From contig NZ_CP107548.1 in the NCBI RefSeq assembly GCF_025836975.1, forward strand, positions 3,658,001 through 3,722,000: a DNA stretch of 64,000 bases, written 5' to 3'. This DNA comes from Pollutimonas sp. M17. GTDB lineage: Bacteria > Pseudomonadota > Gammaproteobacteria > Burkholderiales > Burkholderiaceae_B. The notes under the pieces were generated by a model. It worked only from the letters and a program-made list of their open reading frames with translations, ran no database searches and was not told where the DNA came from. The stretch's first letter is position 1; each line of letters opens with the position of its first letter. The translations under genes and the position numbers were made by a program. Below are positions 1 to 10,019 of this stretch, in pieces.

Positions 1-1
1 C

Positions 2-691
2 TACACGCTGCCCTTCAACTGGGAACGCATCAGCGAAGGCATGACACGGGCCGCCCGCATTTTCTCCGGCGCCATTCCTCCCAGCTTTGCCCGCCATGAA
101 TTATTGATCGACGGCTTCCTGGAAAGCATGCAGATTGCGATCCTGTCGACACTGCTGGGCGTGGGGCTCAGCATTCCCATCGCGTTCATGGCGGCACGCA
201 ATATCGCCGCCAAGCCGATTTATCTGTTGGGGCGCACCCTGATCATCCTGGCGCGCAGCTTCCATCCCGTGATTGTCGCCATCATATTCGTCAAGGCGGT
301 GGGCTTTGGCCCGGTCGCCGGCATCCTGACCCTGACCATTTATTCGATCGGATTCGTGGCAAAAATGCTTGCCGAGCGCATCGAGGAAATTGACTGGGGC
401 CAGGTCGAGGCCTTGCGCAGCACTGGCACACGCTTCTTCACCGTGCTGCAATTCGCGGTCTTGCCGCAGATCATGCCGCGCCAGATCGGCCTGGCGATGT
501 ATCAGCTGGACAGCAATCTGCGCGCATCGGCGGTAGTCGGCATTGTGGGCGCCGGCGGAATCGGTTCAACGCTCATGAATGCCTTTGGCCGCTATGACTA
601 TGATTTCGCCCTGGCCATTACCATGATCATCATCGCTGCCATTTTAATTAGCGAAGCCGTCAGCGGCCGCATACGGAGGGCCATCTGGTGA
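2..691 (+). CDS. phnE: Phosphonate ABC transporter permease PhnE (5'-truncated)
   Basis: Inner-membrane permease of a phosphonate/phosphite-type ABC importer. The reading frame is open to the window edge (codons from base 2), so the N-terminus is missing; an internal ATG at 41 is not the real start. The visible 229 residues hold several hydrophobic segments and the permease EAA loop (VEALRSTGTRFF...LPQIMP), the contact site for the ATPase. The stop overlaps the GTG start of the next permease (GTGA). Two consecutive phnE genes are common in phnCDE operons; phnC and phnD should lie just left of the window. The exact substrate (phosphonate, phosphite or another oxyanion) cannot be told from permeases alone. 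Confidence 0.85.
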   Translation, partial: YTLPFNWERISEGMTRAARIFSGAIPPSFARHELLIDGFLESMQIAILSTLLGVGLSIPIAFMAARNIAAKPIYLLGRTLIILARSFHPVIVAIIFVKAVGFGPVAGILTLTIYSIGFVAKMLAERIEEIDWGQVEALRSTGTRFFTVLQFAVLPQIMPRQIGLAMYQLDSNLRASAVVGIVGAGGIGSTLMNAFGRYDYDFALAITMIIIAAILISEAVSGRIRRAIW

Positions 692-1488
692 CTCAGTCCA
701 TTGCCGACCGGGCCTGGGCCCGCTATACGGGGCGCGAGCGCTGGACGCGCCTGGGAATTTTTGCCGTCATGGCGCTGGTTACCAGTTGGTCCCTGGCATC
801 CATCAATATCATCTGGCCCTGGGTGTGGGATGCCCCCGCCCAGATCAGCGATCTGGCGGGCCGCATGATACCGCCCGATTTCTCCAGCATTCGCGCAATC
901 ATGTGGGCGCTGATCGAAACCCTGAACATTGCCACCATCGCAACGTTCATTTCGATTTTCGTCTCGCTGCCGGTGGCCTATATCTCGGCGCAAAATACCA
1001 CGCCGAACCAGGCGACCTTATGGCTGGGCCGCTTCATACTGGTATCGAGCCGCTCGGTCAACACGCTGATCTGGGCTCTCTTGTTTGTGGCCATTTTCGG
1101 CCCGGGCGTGCTGGCAGGCATCATTGCCATCATGTTCCGGTCACTGGGTTTCCTGGGCAAACTGCTGGGCGAGGCGATCGAAGAAATCGACCGCCGGCCG
1201 GTGGAAGCACTGGAAGCCACCGGCGCCTCGCGCGCCAAGGTCATTCTATATGCCATCGTCCCGCAGGTTGTACCCACCTTTTTCGCAGTCAGCATATTGC
1301 GCTGGGACATCAATCTGCGCGAATCGACCGTACTGGGCCTGGTGGGCGCCGGCGGCATCGGCGTCATCCTGCAAGGCTCCATTGATACGCTGGACTGGCG
1401 CACGGTAGCCACCATTTTACTGGCCATCATCGGATTGGTAGTCGCGGGCGAAGCCATTGCCGCATGGCTGCGCAAAAAGGTAATTTAA
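688..1488 (+). CDS. phnE: Phosphonate ABC transporter permease PhnE (second copy)
   Basis: 266-residue integral membrane permease, homologous to the preceding gene and probably its heterodimer partner. It starts with GTG at 688, overlapping the upstream stop by 4 bp, which implies translational coupling. The EAA loop (VEALEATGASRAKV...VPQVVP) lies near residues 170-195, and a glycine-rich LGLVGAGGIG stretch near the C-terminus is typical of PhnE. It ends 13 bp before the convergently transcribed ureG. No terminator is visible in that gap. Confidence 0.87.
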   Translation: MTQSIADRAWARYTGRERWTRLGIFAVMALVTSWSLASINIIWPWVWDAPAQISDLAGRMIPPDFSSIRAIMWALIETLNIATIATFISIFVSLPVAYISAQNTTPNQATLWLGRFILVSSRSVNTLIWALLFVAIFGPGVLAGIIAIMFRSLGFLGKLLGEAIEEIDRRPVEALEATGASRAKVILYAIVPQVVPTFFAVSILRWDINLRESTVLGLVGAGGIGVILQGSIDTLDWRTVATILLAIIGLVVAGEAIAAWLRKKVI

Positions 1489-1501
1489 TAGGCCAGACGC
1501 G

Positions 1502-2164
1502 TCACCCTGCCAGCAAGCCTTCGTTTTCAATAAAGGCGATGATCTCATCGAGACCATCGCCCGTCTTTATCGTTCCCATTACAAAGGGCCGGTTGCCACG
1601 CATGCGCTTGGTATCTTCCTTCATGATCGGCAACGAGGCTCCAACGTAGGGCGCGAGATCGGTCTTGTTGATGATGAGCAGATCCGATTTTGTGATTCCC
1701 GGCCCACCCTTGCGTGGTATTTTTTCGCCGCCCGCGACATCAATGACGTAAAGCGTCAGATCGGCCAGTTCCGGGCTGAACGTGGCAGCCAGGTTATCCC
1801 CGCCGGACTCAACGAATACCACGTCGGCATTCGGGAATTGGCCCATCATGCGGTCTATGGCCTCCAGATTGATAGAGGCGTCCTCACGAATGGCCGTATG
1901 CGGACACCCGCCTGTTTCCACACCCATGATACGCTCGGGCGGCAAGGCGCCGGATATCGTCAACAATCGCTGGTCTTCCTTGGTATAGATGTCGTTGGTA
2001 ATGACGACAAGGTCATACTTCTCTGCCATTCTTTTGCACAGCATCTCCAGCAAGGTGGTCTTGCCCGAGCCGACCGGGCCGCCGACTCCCACGCGGAGCA
2101 CCGGCAAGGTCTTATGACGTCCAGGCGGCGGAGTGCTTGCATGTGTATGTTGGTGTGCGGACAT
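1502..2164 (-). CDS. ureG: Urease accessory GTPase UreG
   Basis: 220-residue SIMIBI-class GTPase that supplies GTP hydrolysis for nickel delivery to apo-urease with UreD, UreF and UreE in the cytoplasm. Visible are a His-containing N-terminus (HQHTH), the P-loop [10 protein letters not shown] at about residues 28-37 and the nickel-binding CPH motif at 87-89, followed by the ESGGDN segment. The frame stays open upstream to 2329, but the ATG at 2164 has an RBS (GAAGG) and matches the family N-terminus. It is the last gene of the urease operon. Confidence 0.96.
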   Translation of the reverse strand: MSAHQHTHASTPPPGRHKTLPVLRVGVGGPVGSGKTTLLEMLCKRMAEKYDLVVITNDIYTKEDQRLLTISGALPPERIMGVETGGCPHTAIREDASINLEAIDRMMGQFPNADVVFVESGGDNLAATFSPELADLTLYVIDVAGGEKIPRKGGPGITKSDLLIINKTDLAPYVGASLPIMKEDTKRMRGNRPFVMGTIKTGDGLDEIIAFIENEGLLAG

Positions 2165-2174
2165 AGGCTTGCCT

Positions 2175-2864
2175 TCAAGAGCGGAATAAACGGGAATACT
2201 GCGTCTCGTGCCGAGACGATAGAATGGCCAGCTGTGGGGCCAGCGTGTGGATTCTGGGAGGATAGGCGGCCGCTCTTTCAACGGCGCCGTCGCACACCGC
2301 AGGTATGGAATGACGCAACTGATCCACAATGCGTTGTCCGGCCATTTGGCCCAGGGGCACCGCTTTGAGCGCCGCCATCATCTGGTTCTCAAGCCAGGTA
2401 AACAGATACGCCGCCAAGCCGTCGCGCCTGGCCAGGCCCAGCGCCCACGCCGCGTACGCGTGTGCCGTGGGAAGCGCAACATTGGCCAGACCGAGCAAGC
2501 GTTCACGCGCGCCTGTCTCGCCCCACGCCAATTCGGTAGCCAGCTTCACAAGCGACCAGCCCATCTGCTCGGTTTCCTGGCGTAATTCACGGGTTTCGCG
2601 CGTAGCCATAAACCATTGGTTCCAGTGAGACACGCCCGCCCAGTCGCCGGCGTGCCAGCTGTCGAACAGCAGCAGCCACACAGGAGCCTCGCAAGGCATC
2701 AGCACGCATTCCAGCTGCTGCCGGATCCAGCGGAGCGCGCTCGTCTCGTCCGCAACGAGCCCCAGGTCTATGGCTGCCTCCAGGCCTTGTGAATAGCTGT
2801 AGCCGCCTATGGGCAGGGAAGGCGACGACAGTTGCAGCACTGCGGCGAGCTGGCTGGTTTCCAT
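2175..2864 (-). CDS. ureF: Urease accessory protein UreF
   Basis: 229-residue all-helical accessory protein. UreF forms the UreD-UreF-UreG complex on apo-urease and acts as a GTPase checkpoint during metallocentre assembly. The N-terminal [18 protein letters not shown] segment is the family signature. I chose ATG at 2864; a TTG at 2879 overlapping the ureE stop would add five residues (translational coupling is plausible for either). It lies 10 bp upstream of ureG. Confidence 0.93.
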   Translation of the reverse strand: METSQLAAVLQLSSPSLPIGGYSYSQGLEAAIDLGLVADETSALRWIRQQLECVLMPCEAPVWLLLFDSWHAGDWAGVSHWNQWFMATRETRELRQETEQMGWSLVKLATELAWGETGARERLLGLANVALPTAHAYAAWALGLARRDGLAAYLFTWLENQMMAALKAVPLGQMAGQRIVDQLRHSIPAVCDGAVERAAAYPPRIHTLAPQLAILSSRHETQYSRLFRS

Positions 2865-2875
2865 GATTACCGCAT

Positions 2876-3409
2876 TCAATGAGGATGTGCATGGTCATGG
2901 GCCGCAAAGGCGGCATGGGCCAGGGCCTGATCTTCAGCGAACGTCTCGTCGTGGCCATGCTTATGTCCGCCGCCGTAAGCGCCGGATTCCGGCTCGAACC
3001 TCATGTCCGCCCGCTCTATCGTAAGCCCACCCAGACGCCCAAGCATGTCCAGCAATACAGCGTCGTATTCGAGCTTCAGCTCATGCGGGCAGATCTCCAC
3101 CAGGACGTGGCGGTTTCCCAGATGGTAGGCCGCACGCGTCAGGGCCAAAGGCGTTTCCGCCGTAACGCGCAATACGGACTCGGCGGCGGCATGCACGACA
3201 ATAAGCTGTCCGTCGCCGGCGACGAGAACATCGCCGTGATGCAATATGGTTCCCTGATTCAAGACCAGGGCGACCTCCTCGCCGTTGTCCAACCTGAGCT
3301 TCTGCCGGCTGCGGCGGCGGTACTCGAAGGTCAGCTCCGCCTTGGGGGCACTGCGGATCAAGGCTTGAGCGACAGAGGTGCCTTGCAGGCGCTTGTTGAC
3401 GGTGCGCAT
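2876..3409 (-). CDS. ureE: Urease nickel metallochaperone UreE
   Basis: 177-residue dimeric nickel chaperone that carries Ni2+ to the UreDFG-apourease complex. The peptide-binding N-terminal domain is followed by the Ni-binding domain and a histidine-rich C-terminal tail (GGGHKHGHDE and HDHAHPH), which usually stores extra nickel ions. The start lies 2 bp downstream of the ureC stop, so the genes are tightly coupled. Confidence 0.94.
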   Translation of the reverse strand: MRTVNKRLQGTSVAQALIRSAPKAELTFEYRRRSRQKLRLDNGEEVALVLNQGTILHHGDVLVAGDGQLIVVHAAAESVLRVTAETPLALTRAAYHLGNRHVLVEICPHELKLEYDAVLLDMLGRLGGLTIERADMRFEPESGAYGGGHKHGHDETFAEDQALAHAAFAAHDHAHPH

Positions 3410-3411
3410 GA

Positions 3412-5124
3412 TCAGAACAGGAAGTAACGTTGCGCCATGGGCAGCTTGCTGGCTGCCTGGCAGGTAAGCAACTGGCCGTCGGCCATGACCTGGTAGGTTT
3501 GCGGGTCGACGGTAATATGCGGCAACCAGCTGTTGTGCACCATATCGGCCTTGCCGATATTCCTGCAGCCATGCACCGCCTCCAGGGTCTTGGTCAGGCC
3601 AAGTGCATGCAGCTCGGGATTTTCCATGCCGGCTTGCGACACAAAGGTGAGCGAGGTTTTAAGAGCCTTGCCAAAGCTGCCGAACATGGGCCGAAAGCAT
3701 ACGGGCTGGGGGGTGGAGATCGAAGCGCCCGGATCGCCCATGCTGGCCGCTGCGATCATTCCGCCTTTGATGACCATGCTGGCCTTCACGCCGAAGAAGG
3801 CCGGGCGCCACAGCACGATGTCGGCCAGCTTGCCCTGTTCAATGGATCCCACCTTGTGCGCTATGCCGTGGGCGATGGCGGGATTGATGGTGTATTTCGC
3901 AATATAGCGTTTGATACGCTGGTTATCGGCGCGTGCGCTGTCGCCTTCCAGCGCCCCCCGCTGCGTCTTCATCTTGTCTGCGGTCTGCCATGTGCGCAGC
4001 ACCACTTCGCCCACGCGCCCCATGGCCTGGGAATCCGAGCTCATGATGGAGAATGCGCCCATGTCATGCAGGATGTCTTCGGCGGCGATCGTTTCCCGGC
4101 GTATCCGGCTTTCGGCAAACGCCAGGTCTTCGGCAATGGATGAATCCAGATGATGGCAAACCATCAGCATATCCAGATGCTCGTCGATGGTATTCGACGT
4201 GAACGGCATGGTGGGGTTGGTCGATGCGGGCAAAACATTAGGCATGCCTGCTGCCCGGATGATGTCCGGCGCATGGCCTCCGCCTGCGCCCTCGGTATGG
4301 AAGGAATGGATGCAGCGCCCCTTGAAAGCCGCCAGCGTATCCTCGACAAACCCGGATTCGTTCAGCGTATCGCTGTGGATGGCTACCTGGACGTCTGTCG
4401 CTTCGGCGACGGTCAGGCAGGTGTCGATCGCGGCGGGCGTCGTGCCCCAGTCTTCATGCAGCTTCAAGCCTATGGCCCCCGCGCGGACTTGCTCCAGCAG
4501 GGGCGCTTGCTGGCTGGCATTGCCTTTGCCCAGCAGGCCGATATTCATGGGGAAGGCGTCAAGCGCCGACAGCATGGCGCTGATATGCCAGGGGCCGGGC
4601 GTGCATGTGGTGGCCAGGGTGCCGGTCGCCGGTCCAGTGCCGCCGCCTATCATGGTAGTGACGCCGCTGGCCAATGCCTCGTCGATTTGCTGGGGACAGA
4701 TGAAGTGTATGTGCGAGTCGATCGCACCCGCGGTCACGATCATCCCTTCCCCGGCGATGATTTCGGTAGCCGGACCAATGACTATCGTGACCCCCGGCTG
4801 TATATCGGGATTGCCCGCCTTGCCCAAGCCGGAGATCAGGCCGTTCTTGATGCCGATATCAGCCTTGATGACGCCGCTGACGGCGTCGATGATAAGCGCA
4901 TTGGTAATGACCGTGTCGGCGCAATCGGCGCTGATGCGCTGGCTTTGCCCCATGCCGTCGCGTATGACCTTGCCGCCGCCGAACTTGACCTCTTCGCCAA
5001 AAATGCAGAAGTCCTTTTCGACTTCTGCCAGCAGCCCGGTATCGGCCAGCCGTACACGGTCGCCGACGCCGTCGACGACGGTCGGCCCGAACATCTCGGT
5101 ATAGGCCTGCCTGGTGATAATCAT
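3412..5124 (-). CDS. ureC: Urease alpha subunit UreC (catalytic)
   Basis: 570-residue catalytic subunit: urea + H2O to ammonia + carbamate at a di-nickel centre. All ligands expected from Klebsiella aerogenes UreC are present with a constant +4 offset: H138 and H140 (SHIHF), the carbamylated K221 (GLKLHEDWG), H250, H276 and D364, plus the flap Cys/His pair (C323, H324). The enzyme should therefore be active. Numbering is from ATG 5124, which has GGAG 7 bp upstream; a GTG at 5127 would add one residue and overlap the ureB stop. Confidence 0.98.
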   Translation of the reverse strand: MIITRQAYTEMFGPTVVDGVGDRVRLADTGLLAEVEKDFCIFGEEVKFGGGKVIRDGMGQSQRISADCADTVITNALIIDAVSGVIKADIGIKNGLISGLGKAGNPDIQPGVTIVIGPATEIIAGEGMIVTAGAIDSHIHFICPQQIDEALASGVTTMIGGGTGPATGTLATTCTPGPWHISAMLSALDAFPMNIGLLGKGNASQQAPLLEQVRAGAIGLKLHEDWGTTPAAIDTCLTVAEATDVQVAIHSDTLNESGFVEDTLAAFKGRCIHSFHTEGAGGGHAPDIIRAAGMPNVLPASTNPTMPFTSNTIDEHLDMLMVCHHLDSSIAEDLAFAESRIRRETIAAEDILHDMGAFSIMSSDSQAMGRVGEVVLRTWQTADKMKTQRGALEGDSARADNQRIKRYIAKYTINPAIAHGIAHKVGSIEQGKLADIVLWRPAFFGVKASMVIKGGMIAAASMGDPGASISTPQPVCFRPMFGSFGKALKTSLTFVSQAGMENPELHALGLTKTLEAVHGCRNIGKADMVHNSWLPHITVDPQTYQVMADGQLLTCQAASKLPMAQRYFLF

Positions 5125-5474
5125 CACAACGCTCCCATGATGTCGCCCTTGAAGCCAAACACCTTGCGGTCACCGGCCAGGACGATCAGCTCTACGGTAC
5201 GCTTTTGCCCAGGCTCAAAACGAACGGCCGTGCCCGCCGCAATGTTCAGGCGGCAGCCGTACGCGCGAGCACGGTCGAAACACAGCGCGCTATTGACCTC
5301 GGCGAAGTGGTAATGCGAGCCCACTTGCACTGGCCTATCGCCGCCATTGACGACGTCGATGGTCACGGCGGCGCGTCCGGCATTCAGTTCCATGTCGCCG
5401 GGCTCCGCCAGGGTCTCTCCGGGTATCAGGGGGAGCTCTTCACGATCGGACGGATGAACGGGCGGCGCTTTCAT
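5124..5474 (-). CDS. ureB: Urease beta subunit UreB
   Basis: 116-residue structural beta subunit. [18 protein letters not shown] and [10 protein letters not shown] are family hallmarks. The frame is open upstream to 5714, but that part is the other frame of the hupE gene; ATG at 5474 overlaps the hupE stop by 4 bp (ATGA) and gives the normal length. As in most bacteria, and unlike Helicobacter, alpha, beta and gamma subunits are encoded separately. Confidence 0.95.
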   Translation of the reverse strand: MKAPPVHPSDREELPLIPGETLAEPGDMELNAGRAAVTIDVVNGGDRPVQVGSHYHFAEVNSALCFDRARAYGCRLNIAAGTAVRFEPGQKRTVELIVLAGDRKVFGFKGDIMGAL

Positions 5475-6088
5475 GCGGCTACCGACCATAAGGCCAAACC
5501 GTAGGCGGCAATGCCGGCGCCTGCCAGGCGCGTCAGCCACACAGCCCGGCCTCGCAGCAGCCAGCCAGCCCCAAGCCCTGTCAATAGCAGGGCCAGGGTG
5601 CTGAGCATGAAACCGGCTACGTAGCCGGCAGCGCTTCCGCCCGGCGCCAATTCGACACCATGGGCAATACCGTGAAACAAGGCGAAAGTCGCCACCAAGA
5701 CAGGCCCGGCCCACGGAGACGCCTTAATGCGACCCACCAGCAACAGGCCAAGAATCAACAATGAAGCGATGATCATCGGTTCAATGGCGGGGATATCGGC
5801 GATGGCCATACCAGCCATGGCCCCGAGAAACAGCAGGGCAAGGAAGCTGAGAGGCATGCCCAGCGCAGCGCGGCGGCTCATGGCGCCGGTTGCTGCCCAA
5901 AGGCCCACGGCGAGCATGGCAAGCAGATGGTCGGTACCCGTCAATGGGTGAAGAAGACCGGTCAGCAGCATATGACCGGTTGCATCATGGTGGCCGGGGT
6001 GCGCCAGCGCGACGCCGGAAATCAGCATCATGCCGACAGCAGCGGCCATTCGTTGGCCAGTGAATCGATGGCGTTTCGGGAGAATCAT
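5471..6088 (-). CDS. hupE: HupE/UreJ family nickel permease
   Basis: 205-residue membrane protein with an N-terminal signal-like segment ([16 protein letters not shown]) followed by the metal-binding [10 protein letters not shown] motif, [16 protein letters not shown], and later [13 protein letters not shown]; about six hydrophobic helices. HupE/UreJ proteins import nickel, here for urease. ATG at 6088 has GAGG at 8 bp spacing; an in-frame GTG at 6112 is less likely. The gene sits between ureA and ureB, so nickel uptake is co-expressed with the enzyme. Confidence 0.9.
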   Translation of the reverse strand: MILPKRHRFTGQRMAAAVGMMLISGVALAHPGHHDATGHMLLTGLLHPLTGTDHLLAMLAVGLWAATGAMSRRAALGMPLSFLALLFLGAMAGMAIADIPAIEPMIIASLLILGLLLVGRIKASPWAGPVLVATFALFHGIAHGVELAPGGSAAGYVAGFMLSTLALLLTGLGAGWLLRGRAVWLTRLAGAGIAAYGLALWSVAA

Positions 6089-6108
6089 GATGGGAACCTC
6101 AATAGGCG

Positions 6109-6126
6109 GCACTGCATATGCAGTGC
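6109..6126. repeat. 18-bp perfect palindrome in the ureA-hupE gap
   Basis: GCACTGCATATGCAGTGC is identical to its reverse complement. It lies in the 41-bp gap between the ureA stop (6130) and the hupE start (6088). It could be a protein-binding site that tunes hupE separately, or a snap-back RNA element; it does not match the E. coli NikR consensus (GTATGA-N16-TCATAC). No regulator is identified. Confidence 0.5.
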
Positions 6127-6129
6127 GGA

Positions 6130-6432
6130 TTAAATAATGGGGTGATGAACCGTGACGAGCTTGCTTCCATCGGGGAATGTGGCTTCCACCTGTATATCGG
6201 CAATCATTTCCGGCACACCCTCCATGACATCTTCGCGAGTCAGTATGGTGGTGCCGTGGTGCATCAGGTCAGCCACGCTGCGGCCATCCCGCGCGCCCTC
6301 CATGATTGCCGCCGTGATCAGCGCAATGGACTCGGGATAGTTCAACTTCAGTCCCCGGCCTTTGCGCCGTTCCGCCAGCAGGGCTGCGGTAAAAATAAGC
6401 AGCTTGTCTTTTTCCCTAGGTGTCAGGTCCAT
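6130..6432 (-). CDS. ureA: Urease gamma subunit UreA
   Basis: 100-residue structural subunit, the normal family length, starting [20 protein letters not shown] and containing the conserved [10 protein letters not shown] and [17 protein letters not shown] segments. It forms the (UreABC)3 trimer with UreB and UreC. The start lies 19 bp downstream of ureD. Confidence 0.97.
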   Translation of the reverse strand: MDLTPREKDKLLIFTAALLAERRKGRGLKLNYPESIALITAAIMEGARDGRSVADLMHHGTTILTREDVMEGVPEMIADIQVEATFPDGSKLVTVHHPII

Positions 6433-6451
6433 GATCTAGTCCGTCAAAATG

Positions 6452-7306
6452 TCAGGTGCTCCACAGCCTCGGCGGTACTGCGGGTATCCGAAGCAGCGCG
6501 GGCCGCAAATGCGCCCACAGCCGGGTCAACAATTGCCTGACGTCCTGCGCGTGCTCGCCCAACACGCGCACCAGGGTCAAGCCCTGCGCGTCCGCCTGAC
6601 GCATGCAGGTCAAACCGGCACGCAGCGTTGCGGACCATGGCAGCAGCCCTGCCAGGTCGTCGGTCTGCTCGCCGGTCAGCTCCTCGCCGAACGCCCATAG
6701 TGTGGCCAATACTGGAAAGCCCGCCAAGCCGGTATCGCTGTGACGCAAAGAGCCTTCTGCAAGAAGCTCGCCGGATTCCAGCCATATGGGCGTCCCGTCC
6801 AGATAAAGCGTAGACGCCAGCATCACCCGGCCTTCGTCCCAATGAGTGGTTTTTTCGACGCGTCCCAGCTGATTGATTTCCCAGCCTATGGCCGAGCCGC
6901 CGCCAGCGATATGTACATGGCTATGCAAAGCCGCATCGGCCTGTTCGAAGAATATGTTCTCTTGCGGCAGCCAATCAAGACGGGCTCCCTTCTCCACGCG
7001 TATATGCGTATGCTGAACGGAAGACCTGCCGTTGGACTTGTACCAGCGGGTCGCGCCGGGCGTCGTCAGTAGGGCGTGCGCGCCGACACCAACGTGGACA
7101 TCTATGCTCAGTTCGTCGCCGCCTGCTATGCCGGACGGCGGGTGCAGTATCGCGGCATGGCACACCGCCGGCCCCTCGGGGTACAGTGCTTTCTGTACCA
7201 GCAGCGGCCCTTCGTGCCGGCGCTTGGACAACACCGTCTTGCCCGCTACCTGCGAGGTAAACGACAGCATCAGGCTTGCATGCCAGGTGTCGGGCAGCGC
7301 GCTCAT
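6452..7306 (-). CDS. ureD: Urease accessory protein UreD
   Basis: 284-residue scaffold protein that binds apo-urease and recruits UreF and UreG. Family features include LSKRRHEGPLLVQKALYPEG, the PPSGIAGGDEL segment, and PGATRWYKS followed by LPQENIFFEQA. The frame is open to 7456, but ATG at 7306 has GGAG at 7 bp and the typical N-terminus. It lies 31 bp after urtE on the same strand, so the urea transport and urease genes probably share a transcript. Confidence 0.95.
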   Translation of the reverse strand: MSALPDTWHASLMLSFTSQVAGKTVLSKRRHEGPLLVQKALYPEGPAVCHAAILHPPSGIAGGDELSIDVHVGVGAHALLTTPGATRWYKSNGRSSVQHTHIRVEKGARLDWLPQENIFFEQADAALHSHVHIAGGGSAIGWEINQLGRVEKTTHWDEGRVMLASTLYLDGTPIWLESGELLAEGSLRHSDTGLAGFPVLATLWAFGEELTGEQTDDLAGLLPWSATLRAGLTCMRQADAQGLTLVRVLGEHAQDVRQLLTRLWAHLRPALLRIPAVPPRLWST

Positions 7307-7337
7307 GATGGGTCTCCGTTCCGCATGCCCATACACC

Positions 7338-8036
7338 CTACACCGATAGGTGGCGACGGACATCATCGCCATCAATTTGCGATCGATCGCCCGCCGCAAC
7401 GACTTCGCCGCGCGATAACACGACAAATTCGTCGGCTTGCTCCCGCGCAAAATCAAAGTACTGCTCGCAAAGCAAAATACCGATGTCTCCGCGCGCGCGC
7501 AACAAGCTTATGACCTTGCCAATATCCTTGATGATGGATGGCTGTATGCCTTCGGTAGGCTCGTCAAAGATAATCAGCGAGGGTTCGGCCACCAGCGCAC
7601 GAGCAATGGCCAACTGCTGCTGTTGTCCGCCGGACAAGTCGCCGCCGCGGCGAGCCAGCATCGATTTCAGCACTGGGAACAGCTCGAATATTTCACCTTT
7701 GATACGGCGCGCCGCGGATGCCGGCTTGGCAGCCATCCCCATCACTATGTTTTCTTCGACCGTCAGCCGGGCGAAGATGTCGCGCCCCTGAGGCACATAG
7801 GCGATGCCTCGCGCGGCACGCTGATGCGGAGACAGCCGGGTGATGTCCTGGCCGTTGAAATGTATGCTGCCTGAAGCCACCGGCAACACACCCATCAGGC
7901 ATTTGAGCAAGGTCGTCTTGCCCACGCCGTTGCGGCCCAGCAAGGCCAGGCACTTGCCGCGTTTCAAGGAGAGCGACACACCGCGCAATGTGTGGCTTCC
8001 GCCGTAGTATTGATCGATTGCCTGTACATTCAACAT
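7338..8036 (-). CDS. urtE: Urea ABC transporter ATPase UrtE
   Basis: 232-residue LivF-type ATPase of the UrtABCDE high-affinity urea importer. Walker A GRNGVGKTT lies at residues 34-42, the signature is LSGGQQQQLAIARAL, and the Walker B is LIIFDEPTEGIQPSI, a UrtE-typical form. It starts 1 bp after the urtD stop. Confidence 0.95.
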   Translation of the reverse strand: MLNVQAIDQYYGGSHTLRGVSLSLKRGKCLALLGRNGVGKTTLLKCLMGVLPVASGSIHFNGQDITRLSPHQRAARGIAYVPQGRDIFARLTVEENIVMGMAAKPASAARRIKGEIFELFPVLKSMLARRGGDLSGGQQQQLAIARALVAEPSLIIFDEPTEGIQPSIIKDIGKVISLLRARGDIGILLCEQYFDFAREQADEFVVLSRGEVVAAGDRSQIDGDDVRRHLSV

Positions 8037-8037
8037 G

Positions 8038-8892
8038 CTAGCGTCCCAGATAAACTTCGACCACTCGCTGATCGGCTTGCACTTGGGCCATCGTCCCCTC
8101 GGCCAGCACAGAGCCCTCGTGCAGCACTGTCACCTTTCCCTGTCCGGCGATGCTGGTCACGAAATCCATATCGTGCTCCACCACCATTAGCGAGTGCTTA
8201 CCCTTCAGTTCGTTAAGCAGTTCGCCAGTGCGCTCCGTTTCGGCGTCCGTCATGCCTGCTACCGGTTCGTCCAACAGCAGAAGCTGGGGTTCCTGCATCA
8301 GCAGCATCCCGATCTCCAGCCATTGCTTCTGCCCGTGGGACAACAAGCCGGCCGGCCGCCAGGCTTCAGGAGTCAGCCGTATCAGGGCCAAGGTCTCGGC
8401 TATGGCGTCGGCCTGCGTGCCGGTGAGCCGGGAGAACAAAGCGGCTTGCACCCGCTTGTCGGTTTTCATCGCCAGCTCCAGGTTTTCAATTACGCTGTGA
8501 TTCTCGAAAACCGTCGGGCGCTGGAACTTCCGGCCAATGCCGGCGTGAGCGATCTCGGCTTCCGACAGTTTGCTCAGGTCGATGTTCTGGCCGAAGAATG
8601 CAGTGCCCGAACTGGGCGCCGTCTTGCCGGTAATGACATCCATCATGGTCGTCTTGCCCGCGCCGTTCGGTCCGATGACGCAACGCAGTTCGCCCACGCC
8701 AATGTCCAGGGTCAGATCGTTGAGCGCTTTGAAGCCGTCGAAACTGACCGTTATGCCCTCCAGGTACAGGATCACGCCATGGCGCGTATCGACATCCTTC
8801 GTTGCAACGTGGCCATAAGACGCGTCGCCGCCACGATCGCCCTCGACGGCGACCATCATTTCCTGCAAAGTCCTCGCGTGTTCGGGCTTCAT
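8038..8892 (-). CDS. urtD: Urea ABC transporter ATPase UrtD
   Basis: 284-residue LivG-type ATPase paired with UrtE. Walker A is GPNGAGKTT, and the signature region reads LLSHGQKQWLEIGMLL, the LSxGQ variant characteristic of UrtD. Walker B LLLLDEPVAGM and the switch histidine (VVEHDMDF) are present. The start overlaps the urtC stop (ATGA). About 40 extra N-terminal residues precede the ATPase core. Confidence 0.95.
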   Translation of the reverse strand: MKPEHARTLQEMMVAVEGDRGGDASYGHVATKDVDTRHGVILYLEGITVSFDGFKALNDLTLDIGVGELRCVIGPNGAGKTTMMDVITGKTAPSSGTAFFGQNIDLSKLSEAEIAHAGIGRKFQRPTVFENHSVIENLELAMKTDKRVQAALFSRLTGTQADAIAETLALIRLTPEAWRPAGLLSHGQKQWLEIGMLLMQEPQLLLLDEPVAGMTDAETERTGELLNELKGKHSLMVVEHDMDFVTSIAGQGKVTVLHEGSVLAEGTMAQVQADQRVVEVYLGR

Positions 8893-10019
8893 GATGCCGT
8901 CCCCTTGTTGTAGCGGCCGGCAAGCCGGCGGGCCAGCCCGACAATGCCTTGCGGCAAGAACAGCGTCGTCAGCACGAATATCAGACCCAGCGCGTATAGC
9001 CAGAACTCGGGCAACACACTGGTGAACCAGGTCTTCAAGCCGTTGACGGCGCCTGCACCGATGATCGGTCCGATCAATGTCCCGCGCCCCCCGGTGGCGA
9101 CCCAGATCACCATCTCTATGGAATTTTCAGTGGACATTTCACTGGGGTTGATGATGCCGACCTGTGGAACATAAAGAGCGCCCGCGATACTGCACATGAC
9201 TGCCGAGACGCACCACACGAAAAGCTTGAATCCCAAGGGGTCGTAACCGATGAACCGCAAGCGGTGCTCCGAATCGCGGACCGCCGTCAGAACGCGCCCC
9301 AGTTTGGATTGCGTAATGGCCCGTGCAAATACCAGCGCCCCCGCAAGCATCGCCAGCGTCGTCCAGTAAAGGACAGCGCGCGTATCGGGGGCAGTGATAT
9401 CGAACCCAAGAATCCGCTGGAAACCGGTAAAGCCATTGTTGCCGCCAAAGCCGGTTTCATTACGGAAAAAGAACAGCATGGCGGCAAAGGTCATGGCTTG
9501 GGTAATGATGGAGAAATACACGCCCTTGATACGCGAGCGGAACGCAAAATAGCCGAACAGAAACGCCAGCGCGCCCGGCACCACCAGAACCAGCATCATT
9601 GCGTAGGCAAAGTGCTCGGTGAATGCCCAGTACCATGGGTAAGCCTTCCAGTCCAGGAACACCATGAAATCCGGCAGGGCATCCGCATTGCCGGCATTGA
9701 TGGAGCGCATCAGGTACATCCCCTGCGCATAGCCACCCAAGGCGAAGAACAGGCCATGCCCCAGCGACAAGATTCCGGCGTAGCCCCAGACCAGGTCCAG
9801 GGCCAGGGCCGCCATTGCATAGCACATGAACTTCCCCAGCAGCGCCACGGCGTAGGACGAAACATGCAGCGGGTGGTCGGGGGGAACGATCAGGTTGAGC
9901 AAGGGCAGCACGGCCAGGAAGGCGACCGCTCCGGCCAGGCTGCTCCATGCCTTGGGCGAGAACAGTCTGTTGTTGGCCTGGAACTGACTGGCCAGAGCAG
10001 GTAGCGCGGCGGCCGTCAT
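8889..10019 (-). CDS. urtC: Urea ABC transporter permease UrtC
   Basis: 376-residue LivM-type inner-membrane permease with about ten hydrophobic segments. Conserved features are DLVWGYAGILSLGHGLFFALGGY, RDSEHRLRFIGYDP and MVIWVATGGRGTLIGPIIGA. Its ATG overlaps the urtB stop (ATGA) and its stop overlaps urtD, so the three genes are translationally coupled. Confidence 0.95.
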   Translation of the reverse strand: MTAAALPALASQFQANNRLFSPKAWSSLAGAVAFLAVLPLLNLIVPPDHPLHVSSYAVALLGKFMCYAMAALALDLVWGYAGILSLGHGLFFALGGYAQGMYLMRSINAGNADALPDFMVFLDWKAYPWYWAFTEHFAYAMMLVLVVPGALAFLFGYFAFRSRIKGVYFSIITQAMTFAAMLFFFRNETGFGGNNGFTGFQRILGFDITAPDTRAVLYWTTLAMLAGALVFARAITQSKLGRVLTAVRDSEHRLRFIGYDPLGFKLFVWCVSAVMCSIAGALYVPQVGIINPSEMSTENSIEMVIWVATGGRGTLIGPIIGAGAVNGLKTWFTSVLPEFWLYALGLIFVLTTLFLPQGIVGLARRLAGRYNKGTAS

